NCBI RefSeq assembly: GCF_039634365.2
Contig: NZ_CP155079.2
Location: 2,170,001 to 2,234,000 of the forward strand
Origin: Mucilaginibacter sp. PAMB04168
GTDB taxonomy: Bacteria > Bacteroidota > Bacteroidia > Sphingobacteriales > Sphingobacteriaceae
Length of the DNA: 64,000 nucleotides
Reading direction: 5' to 3'
Shown here: positions 45,212 to 53,655 of the stretch, in pieces
Layout: each line of letters opens with the position of its first letter
Position numbering within the stretch: the first letter of the stretch is position 1
The notes under the pieces: generated by a model
What the model was told of the DNA's origin: nothing
Seen by the model: the letters and a program-made list of their open reading frames with translations, nothing else
Database searches by the model: none
Position numbers and translations under genes: made by a program

Positions 45212-45260
45212 AATTTTTTGATTAAAATAGCACACGATTAAACACAGACAAAAAGAAGAA

Positions 45261-45773
45261 ATGAAAAAGTTATTTAAAGTTGCTTTAGTAGCAGGATTTA
45301 TGTTATTGACGGCGGGTTTTGCTAAAGCACAAACTAAAATTGGCTACATTGATTTTAACCAGTTAATTGAATCAATGCCTGACTTAAAGCCGATACAAGC
45401 TCAATTACAGACCTACCAAAAAACATTTGTAGATCAACTGAGCACTATGCAAAACGAGTTTCAAACTAAAGGCGCTGCATATGAAAAAAACCGCGCAACC
45501 ATGACGGATGCTGCACGTACAGCTTCAGAAACTGAGTTACAAGACATCAACAAACGTATACAGGATTACAACAACACTGCTCAGCAACAAGTGCAAGCTA
45601 AAAGCGCTGAGTTATTCAAACCAATCAGCGATAAAGCTAAAGCAGCTATCAATGCAGTAGCTAAAGAAAAAGGTTATACTTATGTTATCGATTCAGGTAC
45701 AACCGGCCTAATCGTATCGCCTGCTGGTGACGACCTGATGGCCTCAGTAAAATTGAAATTAGGTGTTAAATAA
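45261..45773 (+). CDS. OmpH/Skp-like periplasmic chaperone 2
   Basis: A second Skp/OmpH protein, 170 residues, with signal peptide (residues 1-23, ending KAQ) and helical arms rich in Gln and Ala. The start KIGYIDFNQLIESMPDLKPI resembles the first copy but the two are clearly diverged. A tandem skp pair after bamA is common in Bacteroidota. A terminator lies 24 nt after the stop and closes the cluster. Confidence 0.92.
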   Translation: MKKLFKVALVAGFMLLTAGFAKAQTKIGYIDFNQLIESMPDLKPIQAQLQTYQKTFVDQLSTMQNEFQTKGAAYEKNRATMTDAARTASETELQDINKRIQDYNNTAQQQVQAKSAELFKPISDKAKAAINAVAKEKGYTYVIDSGTTGLIVSPAGDDLMASVKLKLGVK

Positions 45774-45797
45774 CATTAAGTGATATTAGAAATTAAA

Positions 45798-45823
45798 AGC
45801 GAGGGCATTGCCCTCGCTTTTTT
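45798..45823 (+). terminator. Terminator after skp2, T-run overlapping the murI promoter
   Basis: The stem AGCGAGGGC/GCCCTCGCT (loop ATT, 9 bp) is followed by a run of T. The T-run ends in TATTTTTG, the -7 box of murI. Confidence 0.88.
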
Positions 45824-45831
45824 TATTTTTG
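45824..45831 (+). promoter_or_regulatory. -7 promoter box of murI
   Basis: TATTTTTG, an exact TAnnTTTG match, only 4 nt before the ATG at 45836. A start site at or near the A of ATG is expected, so the mRNA would be leaderless. Confidence 0.55.
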
Positions 45832-45835
45832 CACC

Positions 45836-46663
45836 ATGCAGTCAACCCGGCCCATAGGTATCTTCGATTCTGGTTTAGGAGGGCTAACCGTTTTTAAATC
45901 TATTGCAGAAAAGCTGCCCGGTTACGATTACATATATTTTGGCGACAATAGCCGTGCGCCGTATGGTAACCGCTCATTTAACACCATTCATCAATACACA
46001 TGGGAGTGTGTACAATGGTTGTTTGGGCAAGGATGCCCGCTTATTATACTGGCTTGTAATACGGCCTCGGCTAAGGCATTACGCACTATTCAGCAGCGTG
46101 ATATGTTAAACGGCTATGCTAATAAACGCGTACTTGGCGTAATAAGGCCTACGGCAGAAGTAATTGGGGACTATAGCCAAAGTGGCGAGATTGGCGTTTT
46201 GGGTACAAAGGGTACCGTACAGTCGGGGTCATACGCCATTGAGATTAACAAGTTTTTTCCGGATGTGAAGGTTTACCAGCAGGCTTGCCCTCTATGGGTT
46301 CCGCTCATTGAAAATGGAGAGTATAACAAACCTGGAGCCGAATACTACATCAAGCTATACCTCGATCAAATTTTGGCCCAGTCATCCAGCATTGATACTT
46401 TATTGCTAGCCTGTACGCATTATCCATTATTGCAGGATAGGATAAAGGCGTACTTGCCAGAAAACATTCAAGTGGTAGCCCAGGGTGATATTGTAGCTAA
46501 CAGCCTGGTTGATTACCTGAAACGCCACTCCGAAATGGAAAGCAATATTACGCAAAACGGTGTCAAACGATTCTTTACAACCACCGATGATACCCAAGAG
46601 TTCGATCAGCACGCCTCACTTTTCTTTTCAGCTCCGGTTAAGTCGGAGTATGTGGCTATTTAG
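45836..46663 (+). CDS. murI: Glutamate racemase
   Basis: Interconverts L- and D-glutamate for peptidoglycan synthesis. The 275-residue protein has IGIFDSGLGGLTVF at residues 7-20, the first catalytic Cys74 in ILACNTASAKA, and the second Cys193 in LLACTHYPLL. The C-terminal region from about residue 215 looks typical. It stands after the bamA-skp cluster behind a terminator, with its own promoter box just before the ATG. Confidence 0.96.
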   Translation: MQSTRPIGIFDSGLGGLTVFKSIAEKLPGYDYIYFGDNSRAPYGNRSFNTIHQYTWECVQWLFGQGCPLIILACNTASAKALRTIQQRDMLNGYANKRVLGVIRPTAEVIGDYSQSGEIGVLGTKGTVQSGSYAIEINKFFPDVKVYQQACPLWVPLIENGEYNKPGAEYYIKLYLDQILAQSSSIDTLLLACTHYPLLQDRIKAYLPENIQVVAQGDIVANSLVDYLKRHSEMESNITQNGVKRFFTTTDDTQEFDQHASLFFSAPVKSEYVAI

Positions 46664-46695
46664 TAAGGCAAAATTGTTAAGTTCTTGAATGGTTA

Positions 46696-46779
46696 ATTAG
46701 TTCATTGTTGAGTTGTCTAAAACGCTAGCTCTCTTTTAATCAAAGGTGCCTACTGGAAATTTTAACTAATCAACTAATC
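46696..46779. repeat. Short inverted/direct repeats in the murI-nuoH gap
   Basis: ATTAGTT (46696-46702) has complementary AACTAAT copies at 46764-46770 and 46772-46778, the latter two as a direct AACTAATC repeat. The 179-nt gap otherwise holds only the nuoH promoter box. Confidence 0.35.
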
Positions 46780-46837
46780 TCTACCACCACGATAGAATAA
46801 TTCTAAACAGCCCCTTATCATTCTGAACATAAATAGC

Positions 46838-46845
46838 TAAGTTTG
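46838..46845 (+). promoter_or_regulatory. -7-like box before nuoH
   Basis: TAAGTTTG, an exact TAnnTTTG match, overlaps the most upstream TTG start of nuoH (46843). If it is real, translation must begin further in, for example at TTG 46870. Confidence 0.4.
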
Positions 46846-47940
46846 CACCGTTTTGTAAATCGGTTTGCATTGAGCTTTTATATCATTTACATATTGGTTG
46901 CCATTGGGCTGTTTACTTTTGTAGCAGTGTTTACACTATTTGGTGTTTACGCAGAACGGAAGCTATCGGCCTTTATCCAAGACCGTTTAGGACCTACCGA
47001 GACGGGCAAATTCGGGTCGCTGCAAACTATTGCAGATATACTAAAAATGCTTCAAAAAGAACTAATTACGCCCGCCGCGGCCGATAAAGTTCTTTTTATG
47101 CTTGCACCTGTAATCATATTTATTGCCGTATACCTTGGGTTTGCTGCCTTGCCCTGGGCTCCTGATGTCATACCATCAAAAATAAATATCGGCTTATATT
47201 ACATTTTCGCTATCGTCTCAATCGAATCTTTAGGTATAATCATGGCCGGTTGGGGATCCAACAACAAGTATTCTATATTGGGGGCCATGCGGTCGGTGGC
47301 ACAAATAATTTCTTATGAAATTCCGGCCGGCTTTGCGCTTATTGCAGTGGTCATGATCTCACAAACGCTCGATTTGCAACAGGTTGCCATGCAGCAAGGC
47401 ATACTTTCACAAGAGAAAGTGAAGTTTTTAGGCATTTGGGATGTTACACATATAGGCGGTTTTTTGAGTTGGAACGTGTTTAAAGCGCCGCATCTTATCG
47501 TAGCTTTCGTCATTTACTTTATAGCATCTTTAGCCGAAAGTAACCGCGCGCCTTTTGATATACCTGAAGCTGAATCTGAATTGGTCTCTGGTTTCCATAC
47601 CGAATACAGTGGTCTCCGGTTTGCTTTCGTCTTTTTGGCCGAATACTCGATGATGCTTTTAGTATCGATGGTAGCTGTGGTGTTATTTTTAGGAGGGTGG
47701 AACACTATCTTACCTAACATTGGCCCTATAAAACTGGCCGACTGGACAACAGGTATTGGATTTGGAATTTTATGGACGTTACTTAAAGCACTGATGCTGG
47801 TTGGCGTTCAAATGTGGATACGCTGGACATTGCCACGCTTGCGGGTTGATCAGTTAATGGACCTGTGCTGGAAAGTTTTAACGCCGCTGGCTTTTTTGTG
47901 TATGATTATATCTGGCATATGGCGCTTGTGGGTAATGTAA
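46843..47940 (+). CDS. nuoH: NADH-quinone oxidoreductase subunit H
   Basis: NuoH is the membrane subunit of complex I that contacts the quinone site and pumps protons. Up to 365 residues, about eight transmembrane helices. YAERKLSAFIQDRLGP near residue 36, AESNRAPFDIPEAESELVSGFHTEYSG near 230 and the QMWIRWTLPRLRVDQLM loop near 325 are characteristic. The start is uncertain: TTG 46843 overlaps a -7-like box, and TTG 46870 would give 356 residues. It heads nuoH-I-J-K-(plug protein)-L-M-N; nuoA-G are not upstream, where murI sits instead. Confidence 0.93.
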   Translation: MHRFVNRFALSFYIIYILVAIGLFTFVAVFTLFGVYAERKLSAFIQDRLGPTETGKFGSLQTIADILKMLQKELITPAAADKVLFMLAPVIIFIAVYLGFAALPWAPDVIPSKINIGLYYIFAIVSIESLGIIMAGWGSNNKYSILGAMRSVAQIISYEIPAGFALIAVVMISQTLDLQQVAMQQGILSQEKVKFLGIWDVTHIGGFLSWNVFKAPHLIVAFVIYFIASLAESNRAPFDIPEAESELVSGFHTEYSGLRFAFVFLAEYSMMLLVSMVAVVLFLGGWNTILPNIGPIKLADWTTGIGFGILWTLLKALMLVGVQMWIRWTLPRLRVDQLMDLCWKVLTPLAFLCMIISGIWRLWVM

Positions 47941-48041
47941 CTTAATTGTAAGTTGTGAATTTGCACAACTGGCAAGCTATCAATTATGAGTATATTGTTA
48001 ATTGAATATTTCATCAATCAACAAAATCAGGACAGAAGAAA

Positions 48042-48635
48042 TTGTTAATTAAAAACACATATAACGCATTTATAACGGCCTGGAAAGGCCTGGCACTTAC
48101 CTTGCGCCATCTTTTGGGTGCTAATGGTAAACGCAATACTATTTCTGTAAAATCAGACAATTATTTTAAGCAGCTGGAGGAAGGCACAAATACCATACAA
48201 TACCCCAAACAACAACTGCCTATACCCGAGGTTGGACGTTACCAGTTGGATGTGGAGATTGATGACTGCATTGTTTGCGACCTTTGCGCCAAAATTTGCC
48301 CTGTTGATTGTATCAGCATTGAATCCATTAAAGCTACGCAGGCCATAGGCCAAACCTCGGATGGTTCGACCAAACGCTTGTATGCAGCGCAGTTTGATAT
48401 TGATATGGCTAAGTGCCTGTATTGCGGTCTGTGTACGGTTGTATGCCCAACAGAGTGCATTACCATGACTAACCAATACGATCGCAGCGTATATCAATTA
48501 GGCGACCTCACTTACAGTTTCTCAGACATGAGCCCCGAACTTATAGCTGAAAAAAAGCAGGAAATTGAAGTGCAGCAGGCTGAACGGTTAGCAGCCAAGC
48601 AAGCTGCCATGAAGGCTAAGGAGGGTGGTGCATGA
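48042..48635 (+). CDS. nuoI: NADH-quinone oxidoreductase subunit I (two 4Fe-4S clusters)
   Basis: The ferredoxin-like subunit that passes electrons toward the quinone site. The 197 residues contain the two cluster motifs CIVCDLCAKICPVDC (from residue 76) and CLYCGLCTVVCPTEC (from residue 125). The reading frame opens with TTG at 48042, with a purine-rich stretch (AGAAGAAA) just upstream. No ATG is available near the start. Its TGA overlaps the nuoJ ATG (ATGA), so translation is coupled. It follows nuoH by 101 nt. Confidence 0.96.
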   Translation: MLIKNTYNAFITAWKGLALTLRHLLGANGKRNTISVKSDNYFKQLEEGTNTIQYPKQQLPIPEVGRYQLDVEIDDCIVCDLCAKICPVDCISIESIKATQAIGQTSDGSTKRLYAAQFDIDMAKCLYCGLCTVVCPTECITMTNQYDRSVYQLGDLTYSFSDMSPELIAEKKQEIEVQQAERLAAKQAAMKAKEGGA

Positions 48636-49180
48636 ATTTAGTAACTGTAATGTTTTACGTTATGGCTGTTATTGCGCTCGGCTCAGCCTTGTATACAGCT
48701 GGCAGCCGGAACCTGGTAAGGTCGGTGTTTATGTTTTTTATAACGCTGTTTGCACTGGCTGGTTTATACGTTTTGTCGCTGGCCGATTTTGTGGCGGTAA
48801 CCCAAATAGTAGTGTACGTTGGCGGTATACTGGTACTGATCTTATTTGCATTCATGCTGTCGGGGCGCGAGTCGCTGGCCGCCTTGGAGCAGCAAAAAAA
48901 CCGGCTGATCGCTGTTAATAATCTGCCGGCTTTGCTGCTTGCTATTTTGTTTTTCGCAATGATGGCCTATATATTTTTGCGGGGTCATGTTGATGATGCC
49001 ACCTGGTTAAAACAAGCGGTTGAAAAACAGAATTTAATAACGCCGCAAAATGTCACCATTAATAACCTGGGCGTTAATCTTATGACCAATTACCTGCTGC
49101 CCTTTGAGGCCATATCTATATTGTTGTTAATGGCATTAGTAGGAGCAGCGCATTTGTCAAGAAAGGAGGCGACTGCATGA
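48632..49180 (+). CDS. nuoJ: NADH-quinone oxidoreductase subunit J
   Basis: A 182-residue membrane subunit of complex I with about five hydrophobic helices (MFYVMAVIALGSALYTAG type at the start, then FMFFITLFALAGLYVLSLADFVAVTQIVVYVGGILVLILFAFM-like helices). Together with K it forms the proton-translocating linker. The conserved helix with FVAVTQIVVYVGG lies near residue 53. It overlaps nuoI at its start and nuoK at its end, both by ATGA. The C-terminus is variable in the family. Confidence 0.95.
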   Translation: MNLVTVMFYVMAVIALGSALYTAGSRNLVRSVFMFFITLFALAGLYVLSLADFVAVTQIVVYVGGILVLILFAFMLSGRESLAALEQQKNRLIAVNNLPALLLAILFFAMMAYIFLRGHVDDATWLKQAVEKQNLITPQNVTINNLGVNLMTNYLLPFEAISILLLMALVGAAHLSRKEATA

Positions 49181-49482
49181 TTACACTTACTCATTACCTG
49201 ATAGTAAGTGCCGGGCTGTTTTGCATAGGCCTTTACATGATTCTGTCTAAGCAAAATGCGGTGCAGATACTCATTGGCATAGAACTGATGCTTAATGCTG
49301 CTATACTTAACCTGGTAGCTTTTGGTAAGTTCGATAGACTTGATAATGGTGGGCAAGCATTTGCCTTGTTTGCCATAGTATTGGCTGCTGCCTCAACGGC
49401 TGTAGCTTTGGCTATTGTATTGAATGTTTACAGGCGGTACGGTACTATTGATCCGGGCAAGGTAAATCAATTAAAAGACTAA
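49177..49482 (+). CDS. nuoK: NADH-quinone oxidoreductase subunit K
   Basis: A 101-residue, three-helix membrane subunit of complex I. The family block IGIELMLNAAILNLVAF near residue 35 carries the conserved membrane glutamate. It overlaps the nuoJ stop (ATGA). The next gene, 5 nt downstream, is not a nuo subunit but a TonB-plug-like secreted protein. Confidence 0.96.
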   Translation: MITLTHYLIVSAGLFCIGLYMILSKQNAVQILIGIELMLNAAILNLVAFGKFDRLDNGGQAFALFAIVLAAASTAVALAIVLNVYRRYGTIDPGKVNQLKD

Positions 49483-49487
49483 GTAAA

Positions 49488-49994
49488 ATGAGGCTTGTAT
49501 ACATTTTTTCCTTAGTATTTGCTTTTGGCGTTGTTAAAGCGCAGGATAATCACATGGTGATTACCACCAGCAATCAGAACACTCCAAAACCCTTATACGT
49601 AATTGATGATGTGGTTACAAAAGATGTGTCTGCCTTATCAGGAGTAAATCCGAACGACATAGAATCGATTGAGATTTTAAAAGACGCTAACAGTACCGCA
49701 GTGTATGGCAATGACGGCGTAAATGGTGTGATAGTAGTAAAAACGCAAAAGTACGTTAAACGTAAAACCTTGAATAAACTGGCCGAATTTTCGGCTAAAC
49801 TACAACGCTATCTAAAACACAAGTCTGACACGGCAAGTTTCCGTTATTTGATTAACGGTCGGCAACCAGCAGACTCTGCCAGGCAAACTCCAGGCACTGT
49901 GTTCAGTCTTCCTAAAAGTGCCATAAAAAGCGTTGAGTTCAAAAAACCAAAAACTGGCGAAAAAGCTATTGTTAAAATCACAACCAAACCTTGA
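49488..49994 (+). CDS. Secreted protein with two TonB-plug-like repeats, inside the nuo operon
   Basis: A 168-residue exported protein with a signal peptide (residues 1-19, cut at KAQ). The region of about residues 37-87 resembles the plug of SusC-type TonB receptors: LYVIDDVV, NPNDIESIEILKD, YGNDGVNGVIVVKT. A second, weaker copy follows near residues 118-167: FRYLINGRQ, LPKSAIKSVEFKKP, GEKAIVKITTK. A barrel is absent, so it is not a receptor. It lies 5 nt after nuoK and overlaps the nuoL start (TTGA), so it is fully embedded in the operon. The role is unknown. Confidence 0.85.
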   Translation: MRLVYIFSLVFAFGVVKAQDNHMVITTSNQNTPKPLYVIDDVVTKDVSALSGVNPNDIESIEILKDANSTAVYGNDGVNGVIVVKTQKYVKRKTLNKLAEFSAKLQRYLKHKSDTASFRYLINGRQPADSARQTPGTVFSLPKSAIKSVEFKKPKTGEKAIVKITTKP

Positions 49995-52048
49995 TTACTG
50001 ATTTATCACATACTGCAACCATTACTAACTACGCCCTTGTGGCGGTAGCACTGCCGCTTGTTGCTTCGCTTGTGAACTTTTTATTGCCTGCTAAGGCAGG
50101 TAAGGTTTCGGGGTGGATTTCTGCATTGGCTGTTTTGGCAAGTGTGATACTGGCTGCAACCGTATTTGGCAAAGTATGGAATGCTGAGCAGATACATATT
50201 CGTAACCTTTGGTTTACTATTGGCCAAAGTAACGTTTACGGCGGTTTATTGCTCAATAATCTGTCGGTATTTATGTTGCTGCTGGTTACGGTTATTGCCT
50301 TGCCGGTACATATCTATTCTACAGCTTATATTAAACCTGCTGAACAAAACCGCTATTTTACTTACCTCAGCTTCTTTTGTTTCAGTATGCTGGCTCTTGT
50401 AGTGGTCGATAGTTTAGTACTCGTATATGCCTTTTGGGAATTAGTAGGCTTTTCATCATACCTGCTCATTGGCTTTTGGTTTACACGTGACAGTGCCGTA
50501 CTGGCTAATAAAAAAGCCTTTATAATGAATAGGATAGGTGACATTGGATTGCTTTCAGCGATAATTATCCTGTTTGCCCAATACCACACTTTTGATTTAG
50601 TTGAATTGTTCGGTCAAAACGGCTTGGTGGTCAAATCTATCCTGCAAAATGGAATCTGGCTGGCCCCAACAGGTCAAATGCCTCAAGTATGGCAGTATAT
50701 AGCATTTATAGGCATATTTTTGGCTGTGGCTGCAAAATCGGCCCAGTTTCCACTGCATACCTGGTTGCCCGATGCCATGGAGGGACCAACCTCTGTTTCT
50801 GCATTAATACATGCAGCTACCATGGTTGCGGCCGGCGTGTTTTTGCTGGGGCGCGTTTACCCGCTATTTAACATATATGAATTAAACGCCCTGGCTATTG
50901 TAGGGTGTTTTACCGCGTTTTTGGCAGCTACCATAGCGCTTACACAAAATGATTTAAAACGAATATTGGCATATTCAACTATATCTCAACTGGGATACAT
51001 GATTACTGCAATGGGCATCGATGCCTATGCTTCGTCGCTTTTTCATTTGGCTACGCATGCTTTTTTTAAGTGTTTGTTGTTTTTATGTGCAGGTGTTATT
51101 ATACACGAGGTGCAGCACATTAAAGATGAAAACCAACTCGATATCGATCCGCAGAATATCTTGTATATGGGTGGTTTGCGTAAAAAGATGCCGTTAACAT
51201 TTATTGCAACGCTTGTTGGTTGTTTGGCCTTGGTTGGCGCGCCGCTTACATCGGGCTACCTCTCTAAGGATGGTATACTAATACAGGCATTTGAATGGGC
51301 CGAAAATAAGAGCTGGGCATACAAAATTGTGCCCATCAGTATTTTAGTTACCAGTTGCATTACCGCTTTTTATGTAGCCCGTTTACTGTTTAAAGTGTTT
51401 TTTGGAGAGTTCAGGCTTAAGGAAATACTGCCTGACATGCAACTTCATATTGGCGATGGCAGTTGGGGCTTTCGTATACCACTGGTTTTTTTAACGCTTT
51501 GTTGCTTGTTCCCGTTGCTTTCACTGCATCCGTTATTGTATGAACATGCCTGGTTATTTAAAGGTTTACGGCCGGCTGATTACATGGCACGCGAAAACAT
51601 CTATCATACCATTATTCCAGTTGCCATAAACATATTGAGCGTTTTTGTAGCTTATTGGGCTTTTGCAGTTTATATTCAGCAACGCAAACTGGTATTTAGT
51701 CAAACCAACTTTTTATTCAAGCTTTCATACCATCATTGGTATATTGATACCTTCTATCAAAATACCGTAGTGAAAGCCGTATTATTATTAAGCAACGCCT
51801 TGTTTTGGTTTGATCGCCAGGTTATTGATGGCGTTATAAATTTTTTACAAAAAGCCAGCGGCCTGCTAGCCAGCCTCACCGCCTGGACTGACCGTTATAT
51901 TGTTGACGGTACTTTGCACTTTTTGGCCCTGTTAGTTAAAGCAATAGGCAATTTTTTCCGTGGTTTTCAAGGCGGCAAAGTGCAATACTATTTATATAGC
52001 ATGCTGGCCTTAATACTAACCCTGTTTATCATTAAATTACTGATCTGA
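49991..52048 (+). CDS. nuoL: NADH-quinone oxidoreductase subunit L
   Basis: The largest antiporter-like proton-pumping subunit of complex I, 685 residues with many transmembrane helices. Conserved features are the YAFWELVGFSSYLLIGFWF glutamate region near residue 146, KSAQFPLHTWLPDAMEGPTSVSALIHAAT near 249 with the pumping Lys, and the long horizontal-helix C-terminal part beyond 550. It opens with TTG at 49991, overlapping the plug-protein stop (TTGA). No stronger start is nearby. nuoM follows after 5 nt. Confidence 0.95.
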   Translation: MITDLSHTATITNYALVAVALPLVASLVNFLLPAKAGKVSGWISALAVLASVILAATVFGKVWNAEQIHIRNLWFTIGQSNVYGGLLLNNLSVFMLLLVTVIALPVHIYSTAYIKPAEQNRYFTYLSFFCFSMLALVVVDSLVLVYAFWELVGFSSYLLIGFWFTRDSAVLANKKAFIMNRIGDIGLLSAIIILFAQYHTFDLVELFGQNGLVVKSILQNGIWLAPTGQMPQVWQYIAFIGIFLAVAAKSAQFPLHTWLPDAMEGPTSVSALIHAATMVAAGVFLLGRVYPLFNIYELNALAIVGCFTAFLAATIALTQNDLKRILAYSTISQLGYMITAMGIDAYASSLFHLATHAFFKCLLFLCAGVIIHEVQHIKDENQLDIDPQNILYMGGLRKKMPLTFIATLVGCLALVGAPLTSGYLSKDGILIQAFEWAENKSWAYKIVPISILVTSCITAFYVARLLFKVFFGEFRLKEILPDMQLHIGDGSWGFRIPLVFLTLCCLFPLLSLHPLLYEHAWLFKGLRPADYMARENIYHTIIPVAINILSVFVAYWAFAVYIQQRKLVFSQTNFLFKLSYHHWYIDTFYQNTVVKAVLLLSNALFWFDRQVIDGVINFLQKASGLLASLTAWTDRYIVDGTLHFLALLVKAIGNFFRGFQGGKVQYYLYSMLALILTLFIIKLLI

Positions 52049-52053
52049 ACCTG

Positions 52054-53652
52054 ATGAATATATTAACCTTATTCATATTTATACCTGCCCTTTTCGGTTT
52101 GCTTATTCTGCTGCTTCCATCATCGTTTAAGCAAATTTTTAAATATATAACGCTTGCTGCAACTATCATACAGTTAGCGCTGAGCGTATTTATATACTTG
52201 AACTTTAAAACAGGTGCAGCTTATGCTGGCGTTAATAATGAAAGTCAGTTTCAGTTAGTACAAAAAACGCCATGGATTAGTTTGAACTTAGGCAATGCCG
52301 GCCATATGCAGATTGATTACTTTGTAGGTATTGATGGCATATCGGTATTAATGCTGGTAATGACGGCTGTTGTAATGGTGATAGCGGTACTGGCCTCATG
52401 GGAGATTAAACAAAACCTGAAAGGTTTTTTCGTATTGTTCCTGCTGCTGGATATGGCTGTTGCCGGGGTATTCTGCGCGCTTGATTTTTTCTTATTTTAC
52501 CTGTTTTATGAGCTCATGTTGCTGCCGCTTTACTTTCTTATTGGTATGTGGGGTGGGGTAAGGCGCGAGTATGCGGCTATTAAGTTCTTTTTGTACACGC
52601 TGTTTGGCTCAGTGTTCATGCTCTTAATTATGGTGGGCCTGTACCTGTCAGTTACCGATCCGGCAACCGGCAACCATACCTTTAACATCATACACATGAT
52701 GAACCCGGCTAATTATCAGCAAGGTTCGGTGTTCTCTGTGCTAAGCCATCAAACGCTGTTCGGAATGCCGGCAAGAGTAGTGGGCTTTGTAGTGATCTTC
52801 ATTGCTTTTGCCATCAAGGTGCCGGTTGTACCTTTACACACCTGGTTGCCCGATGCGCACGTTGAGGCGCCTACACCGGTATCTATTATTTTAGCGGGTG
52901 TGTTGCTAAAAATAGGCGGCTACGGCATCATCCGTATATGTATGGGTATCTTCCCCGAAGTGGCAGCTTCCGGTGCGTTTTGGCTTGGTTTGCTGGGCGT
53001 TGTTTCGATAATATATGGCGCCTTAAATGCCTTGGCACAGCGCGATCTAAAAAGGCTAATCGCTTATTCATCCGTTTCGCACATGGGCTTTGTATTGTTA
53101 GGTTTGGCTTCGCAAACAGCCGAAGGGGTGAGCGGCGCTATGATGCAGATGATCAGTCACGGCTTCTTATCATCCATGTTGTTCTTCCTAGTCGGCGTTA
53201 TATACAACCGGGTACACGACCGGGATATATATAACTTCCGTGGATTGGCTACCGTTATGCCACAATACACCACTTATGTAATGATCGCTTTTTTTGCGTC
53301 ATTAGGCCTACCTGGTTTTTCGGCTTTTATTGCCGAAGCTTTTTCGCTGGCTGGTGCTTTTAAATCAACGGTTATTCCAAACTGGATGGCAGTATGCGGA
53401 TCCATAGGTATTTTACTAAGTGCCGCATATTTTTTATGGACGCTGCAACGCATGTTTTTTGGCAAAGAGTTGCTAAAAGGAGGCGAAAGCTGGAAACAAG
53501 CTTTAACGGGTTTGCATATACGCGAAAAGCTGGCTTTGTTCCCACTGGCAATTTTAGCGCTGGCATTAGGTATAATGCCCTCACTGGTGTTCAGCAAAAT
53601 TAATGACTCGGTGCTGGCCGTAGTCGAATTTACAAAACAGATGGTTCGTTAA
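52054..53652 (+). CDS. nuoM: NADH-quinone oxidoreductase subunit M
   Basis: A second antiporter-like subunit of complex I, 532 residues. The helix region LFYLFYELMLLPLYFLIGMWGG near residue 149 contains the key Glu, and IKVPVVPLHTWLPDAHVEAPTPVS near residue 256 contains the pumping Lys and the usual HTWLPDAH motif. About 14 transmembrane helices are expected. It follows nuoL by 5 nt and is immediately followed by nuoN. Confidence 0.95.
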   Translation: MNILTLFIFIPALFGLLILLLPSSFKQIFKYITLAATIIQLALSVFIYLNFKTGAAYAGVNNESQFQLVQKTPWISLNLGNAGHMQIDYFVGIDGISVLMLVMTAVVMVIAVLASWEIKQNLKGFFVLFLLLDMAVAGVFCALDFFLFYLFYELMLLPLYFLIGMWGGVRREYAAIKFFLYTLFGSVFMLLIMVGLYLSVTDPATGNHTFNIIHMMNPANYQQGSVFSVLSHQTLFGMPARVVGFVVIFIAFAIKVPVVPLHTWLPDAHVEAPTPVSIILAGVLLKIGGYGIIRICMGIFPEVAASGAFWLGLLGVVSIIYGALNALAQRDLKRLIAYSSVSHMGFVLLGLASQTAEGVSGAMMQMISHGFLSSMLFFLVGVIYNRVHDRDIYNFRGLATVMPQYTTYVMIAFFASLGLPGFSAFIAEAFSLAGAFKSTVIPNWMAVCGSIGILLSAAYFLWTLQRMFFGKELLKGGESWKQALTGLHIREKLALFPLAILALALGIMPSLVFSKINDSVLAVVEFTKQMVR

Positions 53653-53655
53653 GTG

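Noticed and set aside
46696..46779. A possible CRISPR-like or transposon repeat in the murI-nuoH gap
   Set aside because: Only 7-8 bp units occur, two direct and one inverted, with no spacer regularity or transposase.
53394..53603. Plus-strand frame of 69 codons inside nuoM
   Set aside because: It is out of frame with the conserved nuoM coding sequence and lacks any motif.
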